From the NCBI GenBank assembly GCA_029259935.1, contig JAJDEH010000172.1, positions 1 to 49,235 of the forward strand: DNA of 49,235 nucleotides. The letters are read 5' to 3'. Position 1 is the stretch's first letter, and each line of letters opens with the position of its first letter. This document shows positions 35,867 to 45,700 of this stretch, one piece after another. Below the pieces are notes generated by a model. That model was given only the letters and a program-made list of their open reading frames with translations. It did no database searches and was not told the origin of the DNA. The stretch is from Planctomycetota bacterium (GTDB lineage: Bacteria > Planctomycetota > Planctomycetia > Pirellulales > Pirellulaceae). The position numbers and the translations under genes are program-made.

Positions 35867-35893
35867 CGTTTTGATCGCGGAGCGAACAACGAC
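35867..35893 (-). repeat. 27-nt palindromic unit, copy 6
   Basis: Read on the minus strand: GTCGTT-[GTTCGC]-TCC-[GCGATC]-AAAACG, with one uncompensated stem position. Unlike the other five copies it follows no minus-strand gene: it lies between two plus-strand genes, 31 nt after the ABC ATPase stop and 20 nt before the permease start. Confidence 0.8.
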
Positions 35894-35912
35894 AATCTTG
35901 CCGGTAAAGCTC

Positions 35913-37592
35913 ATGATCCATCCTGCTCTGCTCAAGCTGCTGCGACTGCGGGCGCGGGCCACCTGGCGACGGATCGCCCGCGGCGTGACCACGGTTCGCG
36001 GTGCTCTGCTGGCTGCGTTCGCTCTGCTGTTGCTGGGTTTCATGTTGGGGCCGGCGATGATGATGAGACTCATGGCAAATTCGCCGGAAGGGAGCCTCAT
36101 GGCGGCGGGCACCAAGGACCTGTTGCCCATGGGGATGATGAGTATCTGCTTTCTGTTTATTCTCACAACGGCGGTCGAACGGGCGATCTATTTCACGCCC
36201 AGTGAAGTGGACTTTCTGTTCGCCGGCCCATTTCAACGGCGCGAACTGTTGATTTACAAGTTGATATCATCCGCTCTGCTGGGTCTGGTGATGTCCATGT
36301 TCATGTTGCCCGGGGCGCTATCGCTTATTCGATCGCCGCTGGCGGGATTCATTGGCATCTTTCTCGCGTTGGCCTTCATTCGATTACTTGGAATGGTGTT
36401 TGCCTTGCTGGCCCAGATCATCGAAGAACAAATGTTCAGCCGCGTTCGAAGGGCGATCGTCATCGTGGTTGCGTTGCTGATCGCCGTGGGGATTGCGCAA
36501 GTGTTGGCGACTTCGGGCCAACAGTCGTTCATGGAATTCGCGACCAGCTTTCGCACATCCTGGGCGGGAAGCATCTTACTTGCTCCATTTAGTGTTTTCA
36601 CGCAGTTGATCACCGTTGATCGGCTCTGGCCTGCTGGTGTGCAATGGGCCTGTTTGGCCTTGTTGATGGACGGCTTGCTGCTGGCGGTCGTCTTGCGACT
36701 GGACGCCAACTACTTGGAGGCGGCCGCCGCCGCGAGTCAAAAACTGTACGAGCGTCTTCAACGAGTTCGGCGTGGGGGTGGACTAACCTACCGCTTCAGG
36801 ACGAAGGCACCGGCGCGCGTGCCGCAACTCCCTTGGTTCGGCGGTATGGGGCCAATCATGTGGCGGCAGCTTGTCATCATGAGCCGCAGCCTACGCAGCC
36901 TTCTCTCGATTGTGCTGGTTCTGGGGGTCGTATTTGGTTTGCATTTTCTGATTACTCGGCAAACCACTACGCCATCCGTCGAAATTCAAGAAGTCTCCTC
37001 GTTCACCGACAACCTTGCTCCCATGATGATCGTGGGGGCCTTGGCCTACACGTCCCTGTTGGCCAGCATGCAACTGCCCTTCGGCTTTCGCGGCGACCTT
37101 GACCACATGGACAGCCTCAAGTCTCTACCCCTTTCCGCGTTGGCGATCACGGTCGGCGAGTTGGCGGGCGTTGTGCTGTTGTTGACCGCGATGCAAATCG
37201 CGGTGTTGTTGTGCGTCCTTCCATTTACCGAGGGGGCGACGTTCCACTTGCTGCTGGCCGCGGCTTTCGCGTTGCCGTTCAATTTGGCGCTGATCGCCAG
37301 CGACAACTTGATCTTCCTTTATTATCCGACGCGCATGGTTCCCGGGGCACCTGGCGACATTCAGTTTCTGGCGAGGCTGTTCTTGGCCGCGGCGGTGAAG
37401 TGCCTGCTGTTGGCACCTTGTTTCACCTTCTCGGTCGCCGTCGGCGCCTGCGTCTATTGGGTTAGCGGATACTCGTGGGTCGCCTTTGCTGGTACTTCGT
37501 GGTTCATTGCCATGGGAATCAACCTAGGAATCATCGGCTTGGTGGCCCACGCCTTTCGCCGCTTCGACCCCAGCACCGACACACCCGCATGA
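35913..37592 (+). CDS. Putative ABC exporter permease (multi-pass membrane protein)
   Basis: 559 residues from ATG 35913, the first in-frame ATG after the palindrome (a TTG at 35871 lies inside the repeat). It has about 10-12 hydrophobic segments, for example LLAAFALLLLGFMLGPAMMM, AIVIVVALLIAVGIAQVLA, LLSIVLVLGVVFGLHFLI and FLAAAVKCLLLAPCFTFSVAVGACVYW. No large soluble domain is present. This resembles the planctomycete 'putative ABC exporter' membrane component. It lies directly after the ATPase gene with the same orientation, so it is most likely its membrane partner. Substrate unknown. Confidence 0.8.
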   Translation: MIHPALLKLLRLRARATWRRIARGVTTVRGALLAAFALLLLGFMLGPAMMMRLMANSPEGSLMAAGTKDLLPMGMMSICFLFILTTAVERAIYFTPSEVDFLFAGPFQRRELLIYKLISSALLGLVMSMFMLPGALSLIRSPLAGFIGIFLALAFIRLLGMVFALLAQIIEEQMFSRVRRAIVIVVALLIAVGIAQVLATSGQQSFMEFATSFRTSWAGSILLAPFSVFTQLITVDRLWPAGVQWACLALLMDGLLLAVVLRLDANYLEAAAAASQKLYERLQRVRRGGGLTYRFRTKAPARVPQLPWFGGMGPIMWRQLVIMSRSLRSLLSIVLVLGVVFGLHFLITRQTTTPSVEIQEVSSFTDNLAPMMIVGALAYTSLLASMQLPFGFRGDLDHMDSLKSLPLSALAITVGELAGVVLLLTAMQIAVLLCVLPFTEGATFHLLLAAAFALPFNLALIASDNLIFLYYPTRMVPGAPGDIQFLARLFLAAAVKCLLLAPCFTFSVAVGACVYWVSGYSWVAFAGTSWFIAMGINLGIIGLVAHAFRRFDPSTDTPA

Positions 37593-37748
37593 GAACCAAG
37601 CAGGGTTGTGGATGGGGGATGTTGGTGCCTCCCAGGATCGAGAGTTTCTTCGATGCTGATTGGAACTCCGCGGTCCATTGAGGCGTCGTAAACTGAAGGA
37701 TGATCACACGTTCTGAAGTCCTCTTAATTTAAGACAAACGAACTTGCC

Positions 37749-38291
37749 ATGAAGCCGCTGCATCGATTGTTACTGGTCGCCATCATCGCCTCGATGGCAA
37801 TCGTTTTGGTGGCAGGCGCGAGCTTCCTGCTGACGCATCCGCGTTGCGAGGTGTGCGGCCGTCGCTATGGACCCCTGATTTCACATCCTTATCGCCATTC
37901 AACCGCCAAAGAAAAACAGATTGTACCCTCCGTGACCAGCGGGGCGATGGCAACGGCGCCGGTCATCAACAATCTACCTCCGCTCACGGATGCGAATCGA
38001 AATCTGACGCTTTCCGCCGAGTTGCTTGTCGGCCGATGGGAGTCTCAAGACGGGAGCCGATCGCCCATCGTGTTTTCCGCCAACGGTGACGTGGAAGTTG
38101 GATTCATTCGTGAAGGCGGAGACTGGCTCATGTCCACGGGAACTTTTCACATCGACGGTGACCGCGTGGTGACGCGCACGCGACACGAAGACATTGGGCT
38201 TAGCGCATCGTTCAAGTTCGCCCGAGGAGTTTTGTACGCACCTCGCGGGCCTAGCCCGCAAGTCGTTTGGCAGCGCATCGGCGACCTGTAG
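37749..38291 (+). CDS. Exported or membrane-anchored protein with lipocalin-like end
   Basis: 180 residues. An N-terminal hydrophobic anchor (LLLVAIIASMAIVLVAGASFLL) is followed by CEVCGRRYG, a CxxC pair, and a Ser/Thr-rich linker. The C-terminal half (about 90-178) has LVGRWESQDGSRSPIVFSANGDVEVGFI and later strands, the layout of small lipocalin-like repeat proteins. I do not recognise a specific family. It follows the ABC permease by 156 nt and precedes the TGS-GTPase gene by 150 nt. The ATG at 37749 has no clear Shine-Dalgarno. Confidence 0.65.
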   Translation: MKPLHRLLLVAIIASMAIVLVAGASFLLTHPRCEVCGRRYGPLISHPYRHSTAKEKQIVPSVTSGAMATAPVINNLPPLTDANRNLTLSAELLVGRWESQDGSRSPIVFSANGDVEVGFIREGGDWLMSTGTFHIDGDRVVTRTRHEDIGLSASFKFARGVLYAPRGPSPQVVWQRIGDL

Positions 38292-38441
38292 TCTCTCAGG
38301 TCCGCGAAGACAACGGTTGAGTCAGGTCACGCCACCGCGTCGCCTTCCCTTCCCGCGATGAAGACGCGACGGGGCTGCTTCGACAGGCGACCTTAGGTTG
38401 GATAAAATTGAGTAGTTTTCCAAGCCCCTCAAGCGACCCAC

Positions 38442-39434
38442 ATGCCCGCGAATCTGACGCAACCGTACCGCAAGGCGGAACAAGCATACCGCCGTGCCAC
38501 AACTCCAGATGAAGAGTTGGAGTGCCTGCAGGTGATGCTGCGCGAACTACCCAAGCACAAAGGAACCGACAAACTTCAAGCCGACCTGAAGCAAAAGATT
38601 AGCAAGGCCAAAGCGGAAGCTGAACAGAGCAAGAGAACTGGAGGCAAATCGGCCGGGTTTCGTTTGCCGCGACAGGGGGCGGGACGAGCCGTGATTATCG
38701 GCGGCCCCAATGCTGGTAAGAGCCAGTTAATGTGCGCGTTGACGCGGGCCACGCCCGACGTTGCTCCTTATCCATTCACAACCCATCAGCCTTCGCCCGG
38801 CATGATGCCGTGGGAAGATGTGTATGTACAACTTGTCGACACGCCGGCAATTACGAAGGACCTGTTCGACCCGGTCACGCAAGGATTGATTCGCAGTGCG
38901 GATGTCGTGCTGTTGATGGTCGACCTGGGCACCGACGATGGCATCGAACAGGTGCAAGAGTTGTTGCGGAAGCTGGCCGATGGGAAGACCCGTCTGGCAC
39001 GAGAGTCCCGCATCGACCAGAACACGATCGGAATCACTTATACGCGCGCATTCGCGCTCTTGAACAAAATGGACGCGCCCCAGGCGACCGAACGATTGGA
39101 ACTGCTGCGGGAATTCTGTTCACTGGAGTTCGATGAATTTCAAATTTCGGCAACGGTTGGCACGGGACTGGCGGAACTGCGTCAGGCCGTCTTTGAGTCA
39201 TTGGATGTCGTGCGGGTCTATACCAAGATGCCAGGTAAAAAGGAGCCGGACTACGACCAGCCCTATACCATTCATCGCGGAGGTACGTTGCTGGACGTCG
39301 CGGCGTTGATTCACAGGGACTTCGCCAAGAATCTGAAGTTCGCCCGCGTTTGGGGCAGTGAGGTTCACGACGGCACCACTGTCAAGGGTGACTATGTAGT
39401 TCATGACCAAGACGTTGTGGAACTACACACCTAA
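38442..39434 (+). CDS. DRG-like GTPase with C-terminal TGS domain
   Basis: 330 residues. A helical N-terminus (1-75) precedes an Obg/DRG-type G domain: G1 GGPNAGKS (87-94), switch region PYPFTTHQPSPGM, G3 DTPA (133-136) and G4 NKMD. A C-terminal TGS domain (about 280-330) has YTIHRGGTLLDVAALIH and WGSEVHDGTTVKGDYVV. The order helical-G-TGS is that of eukaryotic and archaeal DRG GTPases, which bind ribosomes or RNA. In bacteria the TGS-GTPase pattern is less common. Stand-alone; the upstream neighbour is the small exported protein. Note the G1 loop ends in GKSQ rather than the usual GKST or GKSS. Confidence 0.88.
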   Translation: MPANLTQPYRKAEQAYRRATTPDEELECLQVMLRELPKHKGTDKLQADLKQKISKAKAEAEQSKRTGGKSAGFRLPRQGAGRAVIIGGPNAGKSQLMCALTRATPDVAPYPFTTHQPSPGMMPWEDVYVQLVDTPAITKDLFDPVTQGLIRSADVVLLMVDLGTDDGIEQVQELLRKLADGKTRLARESRIDQNTIGITYTRAFALLNKMDAPQATERLELLREFCSLEFDEFQISATVGTGLAELRQAVFESLDVVRVYTKMPGKKEPDYDQPYTIHRGGTLLDVAALIHRDFAKNLKFARVWGSEVHDGTTVKGDYVVHDQDVVELHT

Positions 39435-39524
39435 CGGGGCAGCGATGGAATTCCATGCGTGGGTGGCAAACGAGCGGATGTTTGGCTCCGACCGCGTTGA
39501 CCCGGTCATGCCGGCCTTGGCCGC

Positions 39525-42518
39525 TCAAGCGGCCGTTCTACCCCGGTTTGATCGCCTGGCAACAATTCGCGGTCGCGTTGCTTCGTCGTTCGAGGATTCT
39601 GTTTCCGCGTCGGCGGTCGGCGGCGCAGGCGTCGCTGGCGCAAGAACCATGCTGACGGTAGCCGGAACTTCGACCTCTTCGTCGACCGACTGGACATCTT
39701 CGTTGGCATCGTCGTCGTCGGCATTTTTGTCCTCGGCGTCATCACGTTCGACGCTTAATTCCCCTTCGCTGGGTGTCATTTGGTCACTCAACTGTTCGTC
39801 ATTGCCGGAACTCGCTTCGTCATCGGAGTCGGCGGAACGGCGTCCCGCCAACAGGGCTAGCAAAGCCGGTAACACCACAATCGAAGTCCCCAAGCAGCAG
39901 AAGACGCCGATTACCAGCACTTGGCCCAAACTGCGCAACCCTTGATGCTTGGCAAACATCAGAGTGCCGAAGCCGACCATGGTGGTCGCCGATGTAATCA
40001 GGACCGCGGTCGCCGTCGATCGACTTAGCGTAAAGCGCCCGGACTGCCGGCGAAAGTCGTGTACGACATGAACGCCATCGTCGATGCCGATCCCCAGAAT
40101 CAGCGGGAGAACAATCATGTTGGCCGGATTCAGCGGAATATCGCACAAGCCTAGAATGCCAAACAACTGCAACGCCCCCAGCCCCATCGGCAGCAGGGCC
40201 AAGAGGGCCATGCGAACGCTTTGAAAATCCAACACCAGCACGATGCTCACCAGAATCAGCGAATAAACAGCCGCGTGAATATAGCTTTGCTGCATTTGGC
40301 GTGAGGCGTAAAACGTTTGCACCGGATGTCCCGTGACCCTGGGCGGTCTGCCCGTCACCTGTTCTTCGACACGTTCGACATCGTGGACGAACGTCTGCAG
40401 TTGGTCCATGTCCCAAATATCACCGCGGGCAAAGACCTTTAAAAGTTGCTTATTGTTCTTTCCGACGAAACGCGTACGTAGCGCGCTCGGCAAGTCGTCC
40501 AATCGAGGCGGGTCGGGATTGGCCAATCCACGCAGTGCGGTCAAACCATCCAGCAACTGATTCGCCGAACCCTGTTGGTGCAGCGACAATCGTTCGAAGA
40601 ACTGCCGACGATTCATGCTCGCGACTTGTTGACGAAGATCGGCGACTGTCGCGACCACCGCCGCGTCCTGGCGCGCGCCGCGCAACGAACTTTCCAATTG
40701 AGCCAGCGTTTGCTCTAGGCGTTCGGGCGGCGCGACGGGAATCACCGGCACCGATGCGGGCAAATCCTTCAATTGTTGGCCGATCCGCTGAATGACCTGA
40801 ATGTTCTCAGGTGAACTAGCCTGCAGCAGCGAAGCGATTTCGTGAGTGCCGCCCACGGTGTCCAGCGTCTCCAATTGGCTTTTCAATTCCAACAGTTCCG
40901 CAGGATTGTTCGCGGTACATAAGGCGAACCAAACACTGCGATCGCTCTTGTCGATCAAACGCCGTTCCCACTGGACGCTGGCTAGTTCGGTCGGCTGCAT
41001 GTTTAGCAAGTTGTGGTCAAACCGTAGCCAGAAGGCTCCGCAACCAACCATTACCGTTAGAGTCAGGCCGATGACCAGCACGAATCTCGGCAGGCGGGCG
41101 ACCCATCCCAGCAGTTTGTCCGTTGGCAGTGGGGCCGGCGATTCGTGCTTCCCCACGTCTTTGTCGGCCAAATAGATCATAGCCGGCAACACGACCAGGG
41201 CGGCAACAATACAAAGCAAGATCCCGCCGCCAGCGATGATCCCTAGTTCGCTAACGCCCGTAAAGTCGGTCAACACGGCCGTCGAAAAGGCCAAGGCGGT
41301 CGTGATGCCTCCGGTGACGATTCCGGGACCGACGCTCGTCGCGGTTTGCACTAGTGCATCGTCGCTGCCCGGGGTCGTCTTTCGCAACTGCAGATACCGG
41401 GCAACATAGTGAATGCCAAAATCGATCCCCAATCCGATTAATATGACCCCAAACGAAACGCTCAAGATGTTCAAGTGGCCGACGGCCAGAGTGATATAGC
41501 CAAATGACCAGGCGATCGCCAGCACTAGAGCGGAAACGGTCATGATCGGATGGCGAACTCCGCCAAAGCCCGTAATGAACAAGCAGGCCACCCCCAGCAA
41601 GCTTAAAACACTGGCGCGAATCATATCCGACTGGCTGGCACGCATTTCGTCATTTTCCAGAATCGGCATCCCCGTCAGACCGATGCGCACTTCCGAATGC
41701 TGCGTTTGAACTTTGTCCAGCAATGCCCGCAGACGGTCGATTGCTTCGCTGCCTTGCACTAGCTGTTCTTCGCTACGCACGATCCTCAGCAGCAAAAACC
41801 CTAGTTGCCCGTCGCTGCTCAGTAAGTATTTTGAGTCGAGGTGTTCAAGGCGCTTGGCCAATCGGTCAAATTCCGTCCCCGCGCCATCGAAGCTTGGCTC
41901 GCCAGTCAACACTTGGGAAAGCTGCCGCGCAATCCGTTGTGTCCGAGTCAAGAGCGCTCCGGTGTGCGCCTCGGGGTTGGGCGCGTGTTCCGCGGCGGCA
42001 AACCCTTGGTTGATCTGCTGCAACTGCTGGTCGACATCCAACGTATTCCAATTATTCTTCAAGATCGGATCGACATGCGACAGTTGCTGGTGGATGTCGA
42101 ACAGGTGGCTTTCGCTCAGCAGGTGCAGGCCCTTGGCGCGAATCGCGCTCAGATCGTGCTTGTGCAGCACGGCATGAAAAAGCTTGTCCTCGCGAGCGAT
42201 GCGATCGGCGAGTTCGTCCACGACCGGCACCACGCGCGCGGGATCGCTTGCTTCGACAACGACCACGACGTCATCTTGATCGCCGAATTCTTCGAGATAG
42301 GCCAGCCACCGCTGGTTGTAGTTGCTGGACGGGTTGAGAAGATCGAGTCGGCTGGCGCGAAAATCCATGCAGCGGGCCGCAAAGCCAACCGACAGCACGG
42401 CGACGACCAAGGCCGCGACAATCACTTGCCATGGAAAGCGCACGACCAAACGCGTGAGCATCCCGAGGGGGCGCGCAAGGTAAGAGGGCTCGGTCCGCGG
42501 CATCCCTTCCGCCGACAT
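39525..42518 (-). CDS. RND/MMPL family exporter (HpnN-like) with acidic tail
   Basis: 997 residues from ATG 42518 (AAGGA 7 nt upstream; the TTG at 42557 has none). Two halves each have one membrane helix, a periplasmic loop and about five helices: TM1 at about residues 25-47, then VLSLLGVACLFITGFGGVRHPIMTV, LSVSFGVILIGLGIDFGIHY and, in the second half, MALLALLPMGLGALQLFGIL and MIVLPLILGIGIDDGVHVVHDF. The GIDFGIHY and GIDDGVHV signatures mark the MMPL/HpnN-type RND superfamily, which moves lipids or hopanoids. The C-terminal ~100 residues are a disordered Asp/Glu-rich tail (for example ERDDAEDKNADDDDANED) ending in a basic patch, unusual for the family. Single gene. Confidence 0.9.
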   Translation of the reverse strand: MSAEGMPRTEPSYLARPLGMLTRLVVRFPWQVIVAALVVAVLSVGFAARCMDFRASRLDLLNPSSNYNQRWLAYLEEFGDQDDVVVVVEASDPARVVPVVDELADRIAREDKLFHAVLHKHDLSAIRAKGLHLLSESHLFDIHQQLSHVDPILKNNWNTLDVDQQLQQINQGFAAAEHAPNPEAHTGALLTRTQRIARQLSQVLTGEPSFDGAGTEFDRLAKRLEHLDSKYLLSSDGQLGFLLLRIVRSEEQLVQGSEAIDRLRALLDKVQTQHSEVRIGLTGMPILENDEMRASQSDMIRASVLSLLGVACLFITGFGGVRHPIMTVSALVLAIAWSFGYITLAVGHLNILSVSFGVILIGLGIDFGIHYVARYLQLRKTTPGSDDALVQTATSVGPGIVTGGITTALAFSTAVLTDFTGVSELGIIAGGGILLCIVAALVVLPAMIYLADKDVGKHESPAPLPTDKLLGWVARLPRFVLVIGLTLTVMVGCGAFWLRFDHNLLNMQPTELASVQWERRLIDKSDRSVWFALCTANNPAELLELKSQLETLDTVGGTHEIASLLQASSPENIQVIQRIGQQLKDLPASVPVIPVAPPERLEQTLAQLESSLRGARQDAAVVATVADLRQQVASMNRRQFFERLSLHQQGSANQLLDGLTALRGLANPDPPRLDDLPSALRTRFVGKNNKQLLKVFARGDIWDMDQLQTFVHDVERVEEQVTGRPPRVTGHPVQTFYASRQMQQSYIHAAVYSLILVSIVLVLDFQSVRMALLALLPMGLGALQLFGILGLCDIPLNPANMIVLPLILGIGIDDGVHVVHDFRRQSGRFTLSRSTATAVLITSATTMVGFGTLMFAKHQGLRSLGQVLVIGVFCCLGTSIVVLPALLALLAGRRSADSDDEASSGNDEQLSDQMTPSEGELSVERDDAEDKNADDDDANEDVQSVDEEVEVPATVSMVLAPATPAPPTADAETESSNDEATRPRIVARRSNRGRTAA

Positions 42519-42783
42519 ACGGTCTTCCTTAACCGGAGTAACAATTTCCGCTGACAACAGGCGCGCAACTCAATGAAGCGGACGGCACCCGCGAAGATCG
42601 GGGATTCTAGCTGTCGATCATCCGCCCAACAATACAAATCACCATCACTACGACACTACATCTTGCCACCACGAGCGTGCTAGCACATACCCAGAATTGA
42701 AGGCGCGGCAATCTACGGCCATTACGCGTCCGAGCCTGCAATCCCCTTTATTTCCGCTCTCGACCTCGAATTTCGACACGCCG

Positions 42784-45700
42784 CTACGGCTGCTCGTTCA
42801 ATGCGTTCAGCCGACGCGTAGCCAGAATCGATGTGTCTGTGGCGGACACGCCTTCACTGAGCGGCAGTTTTTCATAGCACTGGATGGCGACCTCGCGTAG
42901 TCCACAGTGTTCGGCGATCAGTCCCAGCACGTACCAGTCATCTGGAATGATACCGCCGCCACGTGTTGCCAGAGCCTCGTTCAACGCCTTCAGCGCCTCC
43001 TTGGTTTTCCCGCGCGAAGCGTACAGGCTGGCGAGCGTGTGCCAATTTTCGGACTTCGTTTCCTTCTCTTTGTTGTCGATCATTCGCAGAGCCAGTTTCA
43101 GCATTTCGTCGGTTACCTCGCCTACGAACAAGGCATTCCACGAGATGGCGTTGTAAATGGTGTCGTCGGCTTTGCCCCCTTCGATCAAACTCCGCCAATA
43201 AGGGCCGGCCGCGGCGAAGTTGCCCTGTTTTTGCCGAACTTTCCCCAGGGTGTTGTTGGCCCAGTAGTCCAAGGCGTTACGTTCGACCAAGGTTTCCAAC
43301 ACCGCCTGCTGTTTGGTCAAGTCGCCCGCCAACGAATGGTTGTGGGCCTGTCTCACCAACGGCCCTCTTTCGTCTGGAAACTGCTCGATCAGTTGCTCAT
43401 TTAGCTTGATGGCTTTGTCGAATTGTTTGGCGGTCGCGTGGCCGCGGATCAGGGCCCGATCGATTTGCAATTGCCGCTCTGGTTCGGCATCGTCGCGGAC
43501 CGAAGTGAGGTAATCGATGGCTGCTTGAGCGCCGTTACCGCTGGCCACCAAGGCAGCAGCGGCCGTGCGGATGTGTTGCTCGTCGCGACGGTTGGCGGAA
43601 AGCCAAAGTTGGAAAAAAGGCGACCGGTCGAAACGCTTCAAGGATTGTCCGCTGCTGCCTTCGGCTTGCCGCGCCCAGTCCAGCCACCGCCGAGCGGCAA
43701 TCATGTCGCCCCGGTCAAGCAGTTCAAGCGATTTGGCTCCTAGGTTGCTTCCGCGGAATCCCGGTTCCCACAATCTGTAATTGTCGTTCTCGTGGACAAC
43801 ATACCAGGTCGCCGCCGTTCCGAAGTCGGCCTTGACTCGATAGCCTCCGCTATCATCCCCTTCGGATTTCAACGCCAGCTTACCCATAACGTAATCGATC
43901 ATTCGTGAGGGCGAAGCCGACGCCGGCCGCCAAAAGAACTTCATTTGGTTTTCCAACTGCGAACAGATCGTCTTGGCGTCGTCGGGTTCGTCCGCGTTCG
44001 CGACAAGTTGGACGACTCGGTCGCGCCACGCCTCTTTTCCGACACGGGTTTGGTACATCTTCTGTATGACATGTCGTACATCACTCTCGGGAAAGCTCGC
44101 ATCCTCGAAACGCCGTCGCTTGCGTGCCACTTCCAACTCGCCAGCGAAGTTCTTCTCGAATCGTTTCCACTGGGGATCTTCAGCCGTCTTCGCTACAAAT
44201 CCCTCAAGAAGTTCCACGGCCAGATCGTAGCGCCGAACGCTGCCCAATTCGACCGCGGCCTTCATTGCGGCATCGGCGCTTTGCGCGGGCCCTAGAATGT
44301 TGAGCGGCCGTTGGCCGACTTGTCGACCGCTGGTAACCTCCTTCAATTTGCGTTGGGCCGCATCGGCGCCGTCGACCAGCGCCGTGGCGGCAAGTAGATG
44401 CGTCAGTCGCCCTAACGGCTCCCGGGCCGCGAACGCCTTTAGCTTTTTAAATTCTCCAGCGTGCAGCATGGCCGTCATCAACCGCGCGGCGACTTGCGTG
44501 GCGGCCGGAGCGGCCTTCATGACCGCTTCGTATTGCTTAATCGCTTCCGCCAATCGCGCTCCTTCGGCGAACGGATACCCGTCACGATCGCGTTCCAACA
44601 GAGCGGTATAAGACACTCGGTAAATGAGTTGTTCGCGGTCAAGCTCGATGGCCTTTTGGTAGGCGTTGGCGGCCCCGTCGTAATCAAACCCGGAACTGAA
44701 TTTGCGGCCCATCGCATCGTGGACCAACACGTTTCCCAACTGATGATGCAAACGTGAGGATTGCGGATCCAATTCGATCGCTTGTCGAATGGCCGATCGA
44801 GCGGCATCTCCGAAACCGCACTGTATCAATGCCGTCGCAAATTCGCTGTGATGTCGCGAGTTCTTGGAATCCTTGGACAGCAGCCGACGAAACTCCTCAA
44901 AGCCCGGTTTGTGTTTCCCTGCCACGATGTGAGCCAAGCCGGTGTGTTGAAATGCAACCGGAATGTTCCATGTTTGCAGCAAGCCGCCGGCGCCTAGGCT
45001 GCGTAAATCCGCTCGAAAGTCGTTGACTTCCTTGGCGGTAAAATGCCGGTCTCCGGTATCAAAACGCAATTTGACGATCAGCACATTGTCCGCTTTACGG
45101 TCGAAGGACTGCGTGAGCGTGCAATGCGCCATTTTGGTCGTGCTGTCCTTGGCGGGGCTGGTCAATTTGAATCCGGCGGGCGCGGTGAGTCGCCAATGCA
45201 GTTCGTTAACGAACGGCTCGTCCAATTCGAGGTCTGCCTGGCGTTGGTTCGCGGCCGCATCGGCCCCCTGAACGATTGCCTGCGGTCCAAATTCGCCCGG
45301 CATCCGCTCAAAGACTTGCCCGGGATTCAGGGTGAACTGGATCCCCAATGGGCTCACCCGGCCGTAGTTGGCCTCGGAAACTTTTGTGTCGACGCGAAAC
45401 GGCTTGGTCATGTCTCCCGGGGCGGTGTACTTCAGGTCGTCCAACGCTTTGGAAGCATAGGCTGCCTGAATTTCCGACTGCCACGATTGGCGAATCTCGG
45501 CCGGACTAAGGGCGGCATAGGTGCCGCGCATTCGCGAAGCCACGGTGCCAAAGTACTGTTGCGATTCTTGGATCTTCGTTTTTCCTTGAAACGTGAACTG
45601 AATATCGAATCCGATCACCGACAAATTCTCGTCAGCGGTTGCCCGCGGCGTGAGAACCAAATGCTTGGTTTTTTCACTAGCGACCAGCGCGAGCCGGCCT

